From assembly GCA_002796755.1 (NCBI GenBank), contig PHFE01000008.1, positions 1,964,383 to 2,028,382 of the forward strand: DNA of 64,000 bases, read 5' to 3'. Position numbers and translations under genes: made by a program. This DNA comes from Paracorniculantispora psalliotae. Its lineage: Eukaryota; Ascomycota; Sordariomycetes; Hypocreales; Cordycipitaceae. Shown here in pieces: positions 31,539 through 43,137 of this stretch; position 1 is the first letter of the stretch, and every line of letters begins with the position of its first letter. The notes under the pieces were generated by a model that made no database searches, was not told the origin of the DNA, and saw nothing but the letters and a program-made list of their open reading frames with translations.

Positions 31539-31574
31539 TGTGTGTGTGTGTGTGTGTGTGTGTTTGTGTGTGTA
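31539..31574. repeat. TG/CA dinucleotide microsatellite next to the start codon
   Basis: About 36 bp of (TG)n with one T interruption lie 8 bp upstream of the ATG of the proline-rich gene, on its 5' side. It is therefore a (CA)n tract in its leader. Confidence 0.9.
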
Positions 31575-33490
31575 GACTTTGCAGTCTTGTCGTGTTATCT
31601 TGTTCTATATAATATGTTGGGAGCGGCGTCTTCTTTCTATGCAAAAGCTGTTGTTCGGATAACGTTGATAATGCAGTGGCAGTGTGCTAGTAAATGCTGC
31701 TGTGATAAGTCGCCGGGAGATGAAGATGACGGACTGTCTCAGGGCAAAGGATGGCTCAGACAGGGTGGACAGATAGCTTCACGCCATCTTCAAAGGGAGG
31801 ACCGTGGCGGGACGCAAGCTCTCGTGTAGTGCAGGATTGTGTTGCCCTCCGCCCTGGTGACGACGTGATCAGTGCGGCGACAATTCGTGCAGCTAGACAA
31901 GCTGGCGGGCAGGGAGACGGCGGACGTGTAAAATAGTCGAGGAATAGAGCAATATGGCGTGCAGGCAGCAACAGGCGTCAAGGCGAGGTTTTGGCGCGCC
32001 GGAAGAAGCGGTTAAGTCATTAGCTTGCGTATTCGCTCCCCCTCCTTCTGCGCTCGTTGGGCATTGGGATTGAGCCACAGAGGTACGAAGTACTTGGTGG
32101 CGGAGCTGTTGGAGCGGGGCAGTAACACGGTTCGGTGAGGTAGTGTGGTACCTTGGGTTTGGTGTGAGCTGTGTGCGGGGATGAGTAGCCATCTATCTCT
32201 CGTTGTTAGGCAGACGCGAAGCTTCACCCACCCTATAGTAAAATGAAAATGACGGTATTTCGCACTTTGGACAACGTGGTGGGCCACTTGTTTTATTAAA
32301 GTTGGCTCGTTTGCATCTATAGATGCCATATATTTACTTGAGTGGTCTTTTAGGCCAAGCTGCTGCCTAAAAGTCATGTTCTGTTTCGCAGACACTTCTC
32401 GTGATGACATCACCTACGAACGAGATACAATCGAGCTGACTTTGTGTTGAACCTCGGCATACCCGAAGACAAATGAAATGTAGACGCTATTCAAATTAAA
32501 GAGAAATCCGATAAAAGGAGAATTGCCGGCCAAGCACACATTTCCACCATACCGTATCATTTATTCCTACCAAATGTCACGTTGCAAACACAACATCTTC
32601 AAGCCTTCACGTGCCGCGACGGCGCTACCCCATGCGATTGCAGACAATGGGGCCAGATATTATTAGACAGCTGGGCGGTCGGCCGCAGAATCCATTAGCG
32701 GCCAAGGCAGCAAAGAATGAAACGACATTTCAGTGGAACACGGACCATCTGGGATTCTGGACCGAAGAGTCTATCCCGATGCGGACAAGTAAACAAAAAT
32801 CCGGAGCGCGTCAACGGAGGGCAGGGGAACGAGCAGCGACGCGAAGAACATGCCAAGGGGTGCTCCCGCAATCTTATTAGGGCTGGACGGGTAAGAGGTA
32901 CAGCCAATAGCTCCCGCACAGGGAGGCGAGAGCGAAATTAAAAACACCAGGTCACGGAGGCGAGAACAAGTTGAGAAAGGTCATGTCCATGAAAACCGTA
33001 TTTTTACATTTCCAGCGGCGCGTCATCCAACCCATTAGCTCGAGGAAAAAGAAGGCCGTTTCTTTTCCAATTAATCAAACATGAAAAAGGAAGAAAAGCC
33101 AAAGAATATTTGGCAGGCCGTGGTGCCTCTTTTCTGCACGCGCGTACGCGTCAAAACAAGAGTGGTATAAACAAACACACCCACAGAACCTCATTTCCCT
33201 TTTTTCCCCTTTGCCCGCGCCAAATGCCACCCAACCCCGACTCCGTAAAGCATTACCGAAGAAAAACAAAAGCCATGGGGAGTTTGAACAAAAACAAAAG
33301 CCAAAAAAATATATCCCAGTGCTGTTGTGAAGAAGCTTTCCCCTTTCTTCCCTTTCCTACCCGCATAGACCGACCCGTAAAATAAACAAAGATATCAAAA
33401 AAGCCCAAACGCCGAATGGTCATTTCATTACATCTTCAAAAAGGAAAATACTACCAGACACAAACAAGCTCACTTCGCGAGGAAGGAAAC
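31575..33490. other. Intergenic region with one candidate small gene
   Basis: About 1.9 kb between the 5' end of the proline-rich gene and the 3' end of histone H1. It is clear of recognisable genes except the weak microprotein candidate listed at 32012-32192. Confidence 0.4.
32012..32192 (-). CDS. Candidate 44-residue microprotein
   Basis: Exon one is 32152-32192 (MATHPRTQLTPNP) and exon two is 32012-32105, joined by a 46-nt intron (GTACCA donor, CAACAG acceptor). The second exon reads SSATKYFVPLWLNPNAQRA and then QKEGERIRKLMT, with a short hydrophobic patch followed by a basic amphipathic helix. The C-terminal part looks like real protein, but I recognise no family, the donor is weak and the branch point unclear. 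Alternative: a chance frame. Confidence 0.25.
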
Positions 33491-34367
33491 TTATTTGGCG
33501 GCAGCAGCCTTCTTGGGAGCGGCCTTCTTGGGGGCAGCCTTCTTAGCAGCAGGCTTGGCGACCTTGGCGACGCGGCCAGACTTGGTCTTGGTGAGGACCG
33601 TCTCGGGCTTCTCAGCCTTTTGAATAGTTAGCAACAATGATCATTCCCATGATTGCGAACGAAGCGAGGACTCAAAACGTACCTTGGCAGCAGTCTTCTT
33701 GGGGGCAGCCTTCTTGGGCGCGGCGGCCTTCTTGGCAGCAGCGGGCTTGGCGGCAGCGGCCTTCTTGGGGGCAGCAGCCTTCTTGGGCGCGGCGGCCTTT
33801 TTCGCGGCGGCGGGCTTGGCGGCGGTGGTGGCAGCAGCCTTCTTGGGGGCAGCGGCCTTCTTGGGCGCGGGCTGCTTCTTGGCCAGCTTGGTGCCGCCCG
33901 AGGGGCCCTTGGGCTGGGCAAAGACGCCCTTTTCGACGCCGGCCTTGAGGGCCTTGTTGAAGAGCGAGTCGAACATGTTGTCCGAGACGTTCAGGGCGTT
34001 GTTGGCCTTGACGTATTTCTTGAGGGACTGACGGCTGGAGCCATTGCGGTCCTTGAGCTGTTTCGGGTTGTTAGTGTTTGTGGTGGTGGGAAGTAAAGCG
34101 TGGGTGGTGGGAGAGCGCGACGGGTGGCGCGAGGAGTGCAGCAAACGCCAACAGCGATGAAAGGGTGGGAGAAGAATAAAAATGGGTGTTTTAAACACGT
34201 ACGTTGACAATGGCATCAGTGATCATGTCCTGTGAGAAAACCAGTTAGCAAGAAAGAAGAAAACGACGGCGGTCGCAACGACGCGCTTTCGAGGGTCAAA
34301 AACAAACCTGGTAGGAAGCGTGCGAGGCCTTGGCCTTGGGCGCAGCAGCAGCAGCTTTGGGAGCCAT
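33491..34367 (-). CDS. hH1: Linker histone H1
   Basis: A 195-residue linker histone in four exons: 34308-34367 (first), 34203-34229, 33683-34057 and 33491-33616. All joins are phase 0. The protein starts MAPKAAAAAPKAKASHASYQ, then DMITDAIVN from a 27-nt exon, then the winged-helix core (LKDRNGSSRQSLKKYVKANN to KALKAGVEKGVF), then a Lys/Ala/Pro tail of AAPKK-type repeats. The family has one such globular domain that binds nucleosomal linker DNA. The repeat-rich tail makes false long frames on other reading frames. The last exon (AEKPETVLTKTKSGRVAK and a KKAAP tail) is confirmed by a TTGCTAACTATTC branch region and AAAG acceptor. It is divergent from sec24 across 3.3 kb. Confidence 0.95.
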
Positions 34368-37300
34368 TGTGAGAGAGTTTGTTGATTGTGTGTTTGAAAA
34401 AGTGGTGGAAAAAGGTAAGACTTTTGGTTGCGAGAGAGAATTGGGAAGCGTGAGTGAGGAGAATCAAGAGCAAAAGAGGCCGAACGAGTCGGGCGCGTGG
34501 GAGGGACGGGGAGATGTTTATATATGAGGCGGGGCGAGGGCCGCAATCAGTAGGCACAGTAGTAGTAGCTTGGGCGTGAGAGCGTGTGTGTGGGAGCACG
34601 TATTTTGGGGGGGAGCCCCTCCTCCTCTCGTCCTGCGGCGGCTCTTGTGGCACGAGGTATGTGGAAATTCCACGAGCACAGTCGACGAAAATGTATTGAT
34701 AAAATTTGCTCATGCTATTCATTTGCCATTTCTGCATCCTGACGATTTTTTTCAACTTGATATTCCTATTCCTTGCGGCGTGAGTTAACTCGCCTCCTGT
34801 CGCACTGCACAACCAAGACCGCCAGCACACCACACGCACACACACAGTCGCACTGGTACGCATCAGCCAAAGCTGCCGCCGCCGCGAACGGCTCGCTACT
34901 GTCGGGTACATGATCGGTACCTCGTGGCAGCGCCTCTCGTCGAGTGCCCCACCAGACCATCTGTTTTTTTTTTGGTCAGAAATGGACCCACCCTTTTCTT
35001 CTCCCACCTTCACGGCTTGCTTCCTGCGACAGCTTTCTCACACAGCTTCTCACGCTAGACCTGACTGGAGCAGCTTCAGCCACAACCACATCTGTACCTC
35101 TTCCACTTTCCCATCAGCAAATCAGTACTTGGCGCCACGTGCAGCCACATCCGAATCTCTTCAAAATGCTGTCCCCTGCCTCGTGACCAATTTTCTGATT
35201 GGCCCAGCGTCTCTCTGCTGCACCTCAACTTTGTACCTCGCAAGTACCTCTTCACCCAAAATGCTACCCCCCTCCTCCTCTTGATCTGCTGAGCAGCCGG
35301 TCCCTTGTTCCATCTTCGTCCCTCTCGTCGCTGTCTGGCTGGGTGAAGCCTCTCGCCAGATGTTGCTACTCGGCCTTCCCCCGTCTCTTTTTTTTTCTGT
35401 CCCTCGTTTTGCCTGTTCCTCTGTGCTCTTCCTTTTCTGCCTGACCCTCCATTACAATTTCCCATGAGTCATTTTTCTAATTCCCCTCTTTCTTGGCTCC
35501 TAGAGTTTCGCACTACGCTGTCGGTTGTGAATTGCCAACGTAGGTGGCCCTTGGCCGCACCCTTTCGTGATGCCGGTATGCCCGCTCGCCCAACCTTTGG
35601 CCACCCCGACAATTTGACCACCCTCTCGGGCGCATTCTGAATTGTCGCGCCGCCAGCTGTCGCATTTATTCTTGTCAAGTGATTTTTGTTGTAAAATTTT
35701 TGTCGCTTTCATTTAAGCGCACATGCGCATGAAATAATATCCATTTTCGTACCGCTATGCCTGATGCGCGTGCAGTGCTGTTTTTCCTCGTCGCTCGTCG
35801 CCCGCCCGCGACTCCATCCTGAAGCTATCCGCGAAACTGGCCCTCGATATTTTCTTCATCAACAACACCCGCATCTTCATTCATTATTGTCCTTTTGATT
35901 CTACAAAATCAATATAGTAGCTAAATACACATCATGCGCAATTTTTAAATTCTCAACTGCCCTGGTGGCTGAGATATGAGCAGAGACGTCCACATCGTCG
36001 TTTTTCTCGCTCGCGTTTGCAAAGTTGAAAACATTGCGCGCAACGCAATCAATCGACATACGCCGCCAAGTTGTCCGAATACTCTCAAATTTGTCTTCAA
36101 TCATTCGGAAATCACTCGTTTCTATGTTCAAAATATTTAAATATGCACTTTTCTCCCAGTTCAAACCTGTAGCCCCCCTTTCCTTCTGTCACCGCTTCCG
36201 ACCGCGACGCCGAGGTCACAACATGACCTCGGCATGTTGACTTATACCGGTTTTTCCTTCTACGCCCTCTCGCGCCTTCACGACACCATATATAGAATAT
36301 TTAAACAACATTTACCCAAGTTCCAGGTCGTTCCGACCGCCAATACCCGCGTTCGAGGTGCTGCGCTCGGTTTTCGTTTGCCAGTGCGAGGGACAAATGG
36401 CCAAAGTCGACGTGGGGTTGGCGTCATTCGCGCCCAAAAACGTTGGCCCAGGCAGCAGTCACCACAACACCCAAAATCGATATTCAGAAGCCGTCATTGA
36501 TTTTCTCACGGTCTCAAATTTCTTTATTACAATTATTTTCCTTCTCCACTGCACTGTATCAGTGGCTGGCGGCGTCCGGCAATTACGAGGCAGCCTCACC
36601 GTGTCAGCATGAGAATGTATGCGCCTTTATACCAAGTCGTACCACACGCCACAAGGTGCATAAATGAAAACAAAAAGTACAACAGACATGTTGAAATCTA
36701 TTCAAAAGAAGAACTAATTATATAGAATTCGCATTCCAATATTTTTGGTCGAGAAACACCCCCCCTCGGATCGACTGCCTTTGGGTTCCTTGACGCCTGA
36801 TCACTTACACGACGTTGCCGGTCAGCTGATTTGTCACGTGAGGCAGCGCAGTCGACATCGGTACCGCGTCTGCCCCTGTCCATGTCAGCGTTTGATGCAA
36901 GTCCTGTCGCGGAATATGCTATTCCTTTCCTTTGAGATCCATTTTTATCACATCTTGCTGCCAATTTGTTTAAACAAAGTTTGAGAAAATCGTGAATCAT
37001 CTTGCCTGTACTTTTTGTCATAGTCCCGCGCCGATTTGAATCTGGTCTAGTCTGTGGCACTGGAGCGTAGAAGCGTTATTATTTTATCGTCGAGGGTGTT
37101 ACTATTTAGTTGAACCTTGTTCTTGCTTCCCGTAGGCATCTCTCCCCAGTCATGAGTATTGTGTTCTGATATGATGTGGCGCCGTCATTGCTGTGCCACA
37201 AATAGCTGTGGCTAGTACAGGCACAAGCTTCATCGCCCCTGCCACCCGAGCTAACGTGCTGAAAGGTGATTTTTATGGGCCCAACTGTTGGACACGTCGC

Positions 37301-37650
37301 TACGAGCCACCATTTTATATCGCCAGTTGTGCGCTGCCGCTCTACGTATTTGTCTCTGGCCGGCCTCTTTGGGCAGCAATTGTTCCATCAGGGACTCTGT
37401 ATCCTGCGAATTTTCTTTTGCTTTTTCTCGTTCTAGTTTTGTCCCCATCGTGTAAAGCCAGCTGACCGCTGCCCTCTCCCACCCCCAGCCCACGTTGTAC
37501 CGATTGGGAGCCCCTCATCGCCAAACTCCTTGGCCCGCCCCTGCTGCACCGGCCCGAGCTTGAACGTCTTTTCTTCCTCTCTCCCGTGTCCACCCCACGC
37601 GACGTTTTGCACACACGGCCAGACTCCAGCCCAGCTCACGAGCCACAGCC
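34368..37650. promoter_or_regulatory. Long divergent region between histone H1 and sec24
   Basis: About 3.3 kb with no supported gene. It contains a TCACGTGA box at 36834-36841 and AT-rich stretches near 35900-36320. Pyrimidine-rich leaders precede both genes. Such length is more than two ordinary promoters need; a noncoding RNA is possible, but nothing specific is seen. Confidence 0.4.
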
Positions 37651-40600
37651 ATGGCGGATTACACCCAGTTTCACGCCCTGGGCCATGGCGAGCAGTACGA
37701 CCCCAACGACCCGAATCGAACATCCGCCCCGGCGGCCCAGCAGTTTGCGCCTCCCGTGGCCCCGAACCCCTACCAGCAGCAACCATATGGCGCGCCTCCC
37801 TACCAAGCAGGCCAGGCGGCCCCGATGAGCGGTCCTCCGCCTCCTGGATTCCAGGACGGTGCTGTTCCGCCTCAGCAGGATGCCCTGGCTGCCCAGATGG
37901 GCGGTATGAGCCTCGGCGGCGATGCCCATGGCACCGTTCGCAAGAAGAAGAAGGATCGTCACGCCTACCACACCGTGGAGCCGACTGGCTCGTCGCAGCC
38001 CTTCAATGGCATGCCCGCCCCTGGCGTTGGTGCTTCTCAGTTCCTCAACAACCCCGGGAGCCCGCCCATACCCGCCTTTGGCACCCAGTTCGACAGCCAA
38101 GGCGCGCCTCACACGCCATACGGTGCCCCGGCCGCCCCGTCACCGCTCGGCGGCGGTCCGATCAACCCTGCCGGCCCTGTCAACCCGATTCCAGGAAACG
38201 ATTTTGGCGACACTGCTGCTTCCGTTCCGGCAGGCGGCCAGGGCAAGGTCTCTGCCGACGACCTTCCCAGCGTTCCGGCTGCTCGTGATGCGATCCAGCA
38301 GTACTTCCTCAAGAACGTCTATCCCACCTTTGAGAAGCACGTACCGCCGCCTGCGTCCGTTTCTTTCGTCTCCCACGACCAGGGTAACGCCTCCCCCAAG
38401 TACGCTCGACTGACCATGAACAACGTGCCTGCTACCCCCGACGGTCTGCAGGCTACCGGTCTTCCTCTCGGCCTGCTGTTGCAACCTCTTGCTCCTCTCC
38501 AGGCTGGCGAAGCTGAGATTCCTGTTCTCGACTTTGGTGAAGCTGGACCGCCTCGTTGTCGCAGATGCCGTGCCTACATCAACCCGTTTATGATGTTCCG
38601 TTCCGGCGGCAACAAGTTTGTCTGCAACCTCTGCACATATCCCAACGACACTTCTCCCGAATACTTTTGCGCCACGAGCCCTCAAGGCGTCCGAGTCGAC
38701 CGTGACCAGCGCCCTGAGCTTCACCGCGGTACCGTCGAATTTGTTGTACCCAAGGAATACTGGACGAGAGAGCCTGTCGGGCTTCGCTACCTCTTTCTCA
38801 TTGATGTCACACAAGAGTCTTTTAACAAGGGTTTCCTGGAAAGCTTCTGCGATGGTATCCAGGCTGCCCTTTATGGCGGCGAAGCTGATGAGAATGGCGA
38901 AACCAAGAGACGCATACCCGAGGGAGCTAAGGTTGGCTTCGTCACGTACGACCAAGATATCCACTTCTACAACATCAATGCCGGTCTCGATCAAGCTCAA
39001 ATGCTGATCATGCCCGACCTTGAGGATCCTTTCCTGCCCCTCGGCGAAGGCCTGTTTGTGGACCCGTACGAGTGCAAATCGACCATTACCTCGCTCCTCA
39101 ACCGGCTACCGGAGATGTTCTCTACCATCAAGAACCCTGAGCCGGCTATGCTTGCCGCTTTGAGCTCCGGCTTGGCTGCTCTCGAGGCTACCGGTGGTAA
39201 GATTATTTGCTCCTGCGCTGCGCTGCCCACCTGGGGCCCTGGCAGACTGTTCTTGCGCGATGACGGCAGCCACCCTGGAGGCGAATCCGACAAAAAATTG
39301 TATACCACAGAGCACCCCGGCTGGAAAAAGGTGTCTGAGAAGATGGCCGCCAGCGGTGCCGGTGTCGACTTCTTCCTGGCTGCTCCCTCGGGCGGATACC
39401 TTGATATTGGTACGATAGGACATGTTGCTGCCACGACTGGTGGTGAAACATTCTACTATCCCAACTTCATTGCTCCCCGCGATAGCCCTAGGATGTCGAC
39501 TGAAATTGCTCACGCAGTGACCCGTGAGACTGGTTTCCAGGCGCTGATGAAGGTTCGCTGCTCCAACGGTCTGCAGATTTCCGGCTACCACGGCAATTTT
39601 GTGCAGCACACCTTTGGCGCTGATCTTGAAATTGGTGTCATTGATGCCGACAAGGCCCTTGGCGTGTCGTTTTCTTACGATGGCAAGCTCGATGCAAAGC
39701 TGGACGCTCACTTCCAGTCTGCTCTTCTTTACACAACTGCCTCTGGACAGCGCAGGGTGCGATGCTCCAATATCATCGCAAGCGTCAGCGATACTTCCAA
39801 GGAGGCTGGTGTGCGCGAGCAGGGTATCCGTGCATGCATGAAGTTTGTTGATCAGGATGCCGTGGTTGCGCTGCTTGCCAAGGAGGCGAGCACCAAGCTT
39901 TCCACCACATCCAGCAGTCTCAAGGACACCCGTAACTGGCTGACGGAGCGCACGATTGATATTATGTCTTGCTACCGCAAACACTCTGCTCAGCAACACC
40001 CCCCTGGGCAGCTGGTTATGCCTGAACGACTTAAGGAATTCTGCATGTACATGCTTGGCTTGATCAAGTCGCGAGCTTACAAGGGCGGCATTGAGAACAC
40101 GGATCGCAGGGTGTACGAGATGCGTCTGCTTCGATCTATGGGTGCCCTCGAGCTCAGCCTGTATCTGTACCCCCGCATGATTCCTCTGCACAACCTTCAG
40201 CCCGAGGATGGCTTTGCCGATGCCGAGACTGGCCACCTCAAGATGCCCCCGTGCGTTCGCGCCTCATTCTCCCGCGTTGAACCAGGTGGTGTTTACCTCG
40301 TCGACAACGGGCAACAATGCCTGATTTGGTTCCACGCTCAGACATCGCCGAACCTTATCAGCGATCTGTTTGGCGAGGGCAAGGATAGCCTGAAGAGCCT
40401 GGATGCCTACACATCGTCTGTTCCGGTCTTGGACACGCATCTGAACGCCCAGGTGCGCAACATTATCGAGCTCCTCAAGACGCAGCGCGGCTCCAAGGGC
40501 ATGAACATTCAACTTGCCCGACAGGGCATTGACGGAGCCGAGTTTGAGTTTGCGCGCCTCCTCGTCGAGGACCGCAACAACGAAGCGCAGAGCTACGTGG

Positions 40601-40788
40601 ACTGGCTTGTGCACATTCACAAGGGCGTACAGCTCGAGGTACGTTGCATTAATACTCCTTGAAAAGACTGATAACTGATGCTAATTACTCATTTACAGCT
40701 GAGCGGCCAAAGAAAACGAGAAACTGAGGGCGACTCTTCTGCTAACAGCTTGACCAACTTTGCCGGTCTTCGTCCGTCGTACTGGTAA
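37651..40788 (+). CDS. sec24: COPII coat subunit Sec24
   Basis: 1,025 residues in two exons (37651-40638 and 40699-40788), joined by a GTACGT/TACAG intron that adds the true C-terminus (LSGQRKRETEGDSS ... LRPSYW). Sec24 is the cargo-binding half of the Sec23/Sec24 coat of ER-to-Golgi vesicles. Seen in order: a disordered Pro/Gln/Gly-rich N-terminus of about 180 residues; a zinc finger near residues 302-326 (CRRC ... CNLC); the Sec23/24 trunk (LRYLFLIDVTQESFNKGF); the beta-sandwich and helical domains; and a gelsolin-like segment (GVYLVDNGQQCLIWFHAQ). Length matches the family. The ATG follows CCACAGCC, a good start context. The last exon is often clipped in predictions. Confidence 0.96.
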
Positions 40789-40842
40789 AAAGAACCTTGG
40801 GACATGCCACGACCTGATGAACATGATGCAAAACAAAGAAGG

Positions 40843-40906
40843 ATGGAAAAGCTGTATGGAAAAGCTGTATGGAAAAGCTGTATGGAAAAGGTTGTATGGA
40901 ATACAG
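40843..40906. repeat. 14-bp tandem repeat in the sec24 3' flank
   Basis: The unit TGGAAAAGCTGTAT is repeated about three and a half times, the last copy slightly changed (GGTTGTAT). It lies about 55 bp after the stop codon, so it is probably in the 3' untranslated region. Confidence 0.88.
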
Positions 40907-41530
40907 GAGCGGGTTGAAGGCAAAGCTATAGAAAGGGTAGGTGTAAGCAAGGAAAAGAATGTGTCAAGATATGTCCAAAAAACAGAAGAAGAAGAACGAG
41001 GAGGAGGAGGAGAAGCATGTTGATGACTGAGGAGGATGAGACTCGCATTTTCTGCCTTGGGTAGACACAATAGTATATTATTAAAACAAACGCAAGCCAT
41101 TTTTTTTTACAATCATGTATGCATTGTACTGTCCTCCCGCGTTGAGTCGTTTATGTCACATTCATGAGTAGAGATTGTCATTCTATCACAACAGAAAATG
41201 CCATGTCTGACGCCGTACCCTCGGTAACCATCACGTCCAAGATCCCTGCTCACCGGTGTGGCGTCTTTCGCGGCCCGCCACACCTTCATCAATGCATATC
41301 GCAGTTCAGTTCAGGCGCCCCTTCTCCTCCCGCGCCACATTTCTATCCCTCCCCTGTGCCATCATCATCAACACAATCACAAACAAAAACGTGCGCGTGG
41401 TGGGCTACTGGGTTGCCGACACACTGGCCGTGCAACAACCTCCCCCCCCTGCCCCCTTCTCCCCTGCGATTCGTGCGTCGACATTACGATCCCTGAATCG
41501 GAGGTTTTCTCTTTTAGAAATACCCGGCTG

Positions 41531-41592
<62 letters not shown>

Positions 41593-41634
41593 NNNNNNNN
41601 NNNNNNNNNNNNNNNNNNNNNNNNNNNNNNNNNN
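41531..41634. repeat. TG microsatellite abutting an assembly gap
   Basis: About 61 bp of uninterrupted (TG)n at 41532-41592, then 42 unresolved bases at 41593-41634. The gap is almost surely a collapse or failure caused by the dinucleotide run. Confidence 0.95.
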
Positions 41635-43137
41635 ATATGTTCTCGTGTCTTTCTTAGCTCTAAGATCTACACCTTTTCCCTCTCATAACCCGTACTCTTT
41701 TGCCTTGAGGATGAACAGAATAATATGATATCTGAGAGAAAAATAAAATTAAAAGATGATGGATAATAGGGCCCTTTCCAAAGACGGTAGCTGGTGCCGC
41801 TGGAGGAGAGAGGCCTCAGAGCTAGTTGACCACCCCTCGGCTAGCTGTTTGGAGGAAGGGGAGGGGTAATGAAACATGCATTGCAGTTGTTTTGCGCCTT
41901 TAGGACTGAGCTAGTTTTCGTTTCACCAATTATCATCTATGAAAATCTTTTAGTCAAAGACATTCCCCATCAGCCCTGTCTTTTTTGATTCTCGCATCTC
42001 CTAGGGCGCCTTTTTCTCCTCTCCCTCTTCACTGGTAGCAAGTGATTCCAAGGGGCCGGGGTACATGCATGCGGCCCTGCATAATCTCGGTCCACCGCCG
42101 TTCACTGCCGTTTTGCCCTTTTCATTGTCCATGACAAACTGCCCGCATTCTGGCAAATGGGAATGCAGAGAAAATAGGGCGGACAATTCCGCCCACCGCA
42201 CGTTGTTGTCCGCCCATCTTGCTCTTTTTTTCTGTTGCCGGCGGCTAGGGCGCGGGGAGAGAAGAGGCACGTCACGAGAAATCGAGGTCATATATAACTG
42301 ATCATATTTTTTTGTGTGCATTGATAAAAAGGTTAACATAGACTTGGGGGAAAGAAACTTTCAAAAAGCAAATAATCCTTCCATATTCGGTAATCATCCT
42401 TCTATCGCCTGGCAGCCGAACTCCGCGTAGCAAAGACAGGATTTCCGCCATGTCGCTTTTTGATAGCAAGCATCCAAGGTTCATGTGGGAATAGAACAGG
42501 TAAAGGAAATCTTGTGAGAATAATAGCAAGCAGAGAGAGGAATAACAAATTAACCGGCCTTGTGTAAATAAAAAGAATCTGAAAGGGAAGAAAGAAGATG
42601 TCCAACGTCTTCATTAAACAGGGGAAGTACAAGGCTGTAGCCTCGCGCCCTCGCATTCTTGGCTTCCAGGCACCCCTGGGGATGACGCACTAACGACCGC
42701 CTCTATTCCATCTCCTGTCCTTTGTTGCACTTCACGTAGCACGCGCTGCAACCTCGGTGGTGACGGGGAGACGTACCGTGTGGGACGCCAGCCTCTGGGC
42801 TTGACACACTGAAAATAAAAAAATGCGATACAAGGCGGGTTGCGAGGCAAACAAACCCTGGTCACCTCGACGAGAGTCCATCTGGACGCTGTAGCCAGGG
42901 GTGTTGTGCCTCATATCTGCGCTCAGCTTCCCACCCACCCCATTCGATGGGCACACACGTGAGCAATCGATAGCTCTCCAGTCGGTGGCGACCAAGTCTG
43001 CTGCCATCTTCCATGGACTTCAGAGCACCTGGGAGGCCTCGATGTCTTGGAATTATATGCACGCAATATATCGCCCCTTGGCCCCCCTTTGGCACACACC
43101 ACCCCGGTCGCTCGCCCGCTGCCCAACATAGTTTGGC

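Larger units (their letters stand above)
40789..43137. other. Intergenic region with repeats and a sized gap
   Basis: Convergent 3' regions of sec24 and the PARG-like gene. It holds the 14-bp tandem repeat, a TG microsatellite and an N gap, each listed separately. No gene is supported. Confidence 0.45.

Noticed and set aside
41531..41728. Open frame running through the TG microsatellite and gap
   Set aside because: It is a Cys/Val repeat produced by the dinucleotide run and includes unknown residues from the gap.
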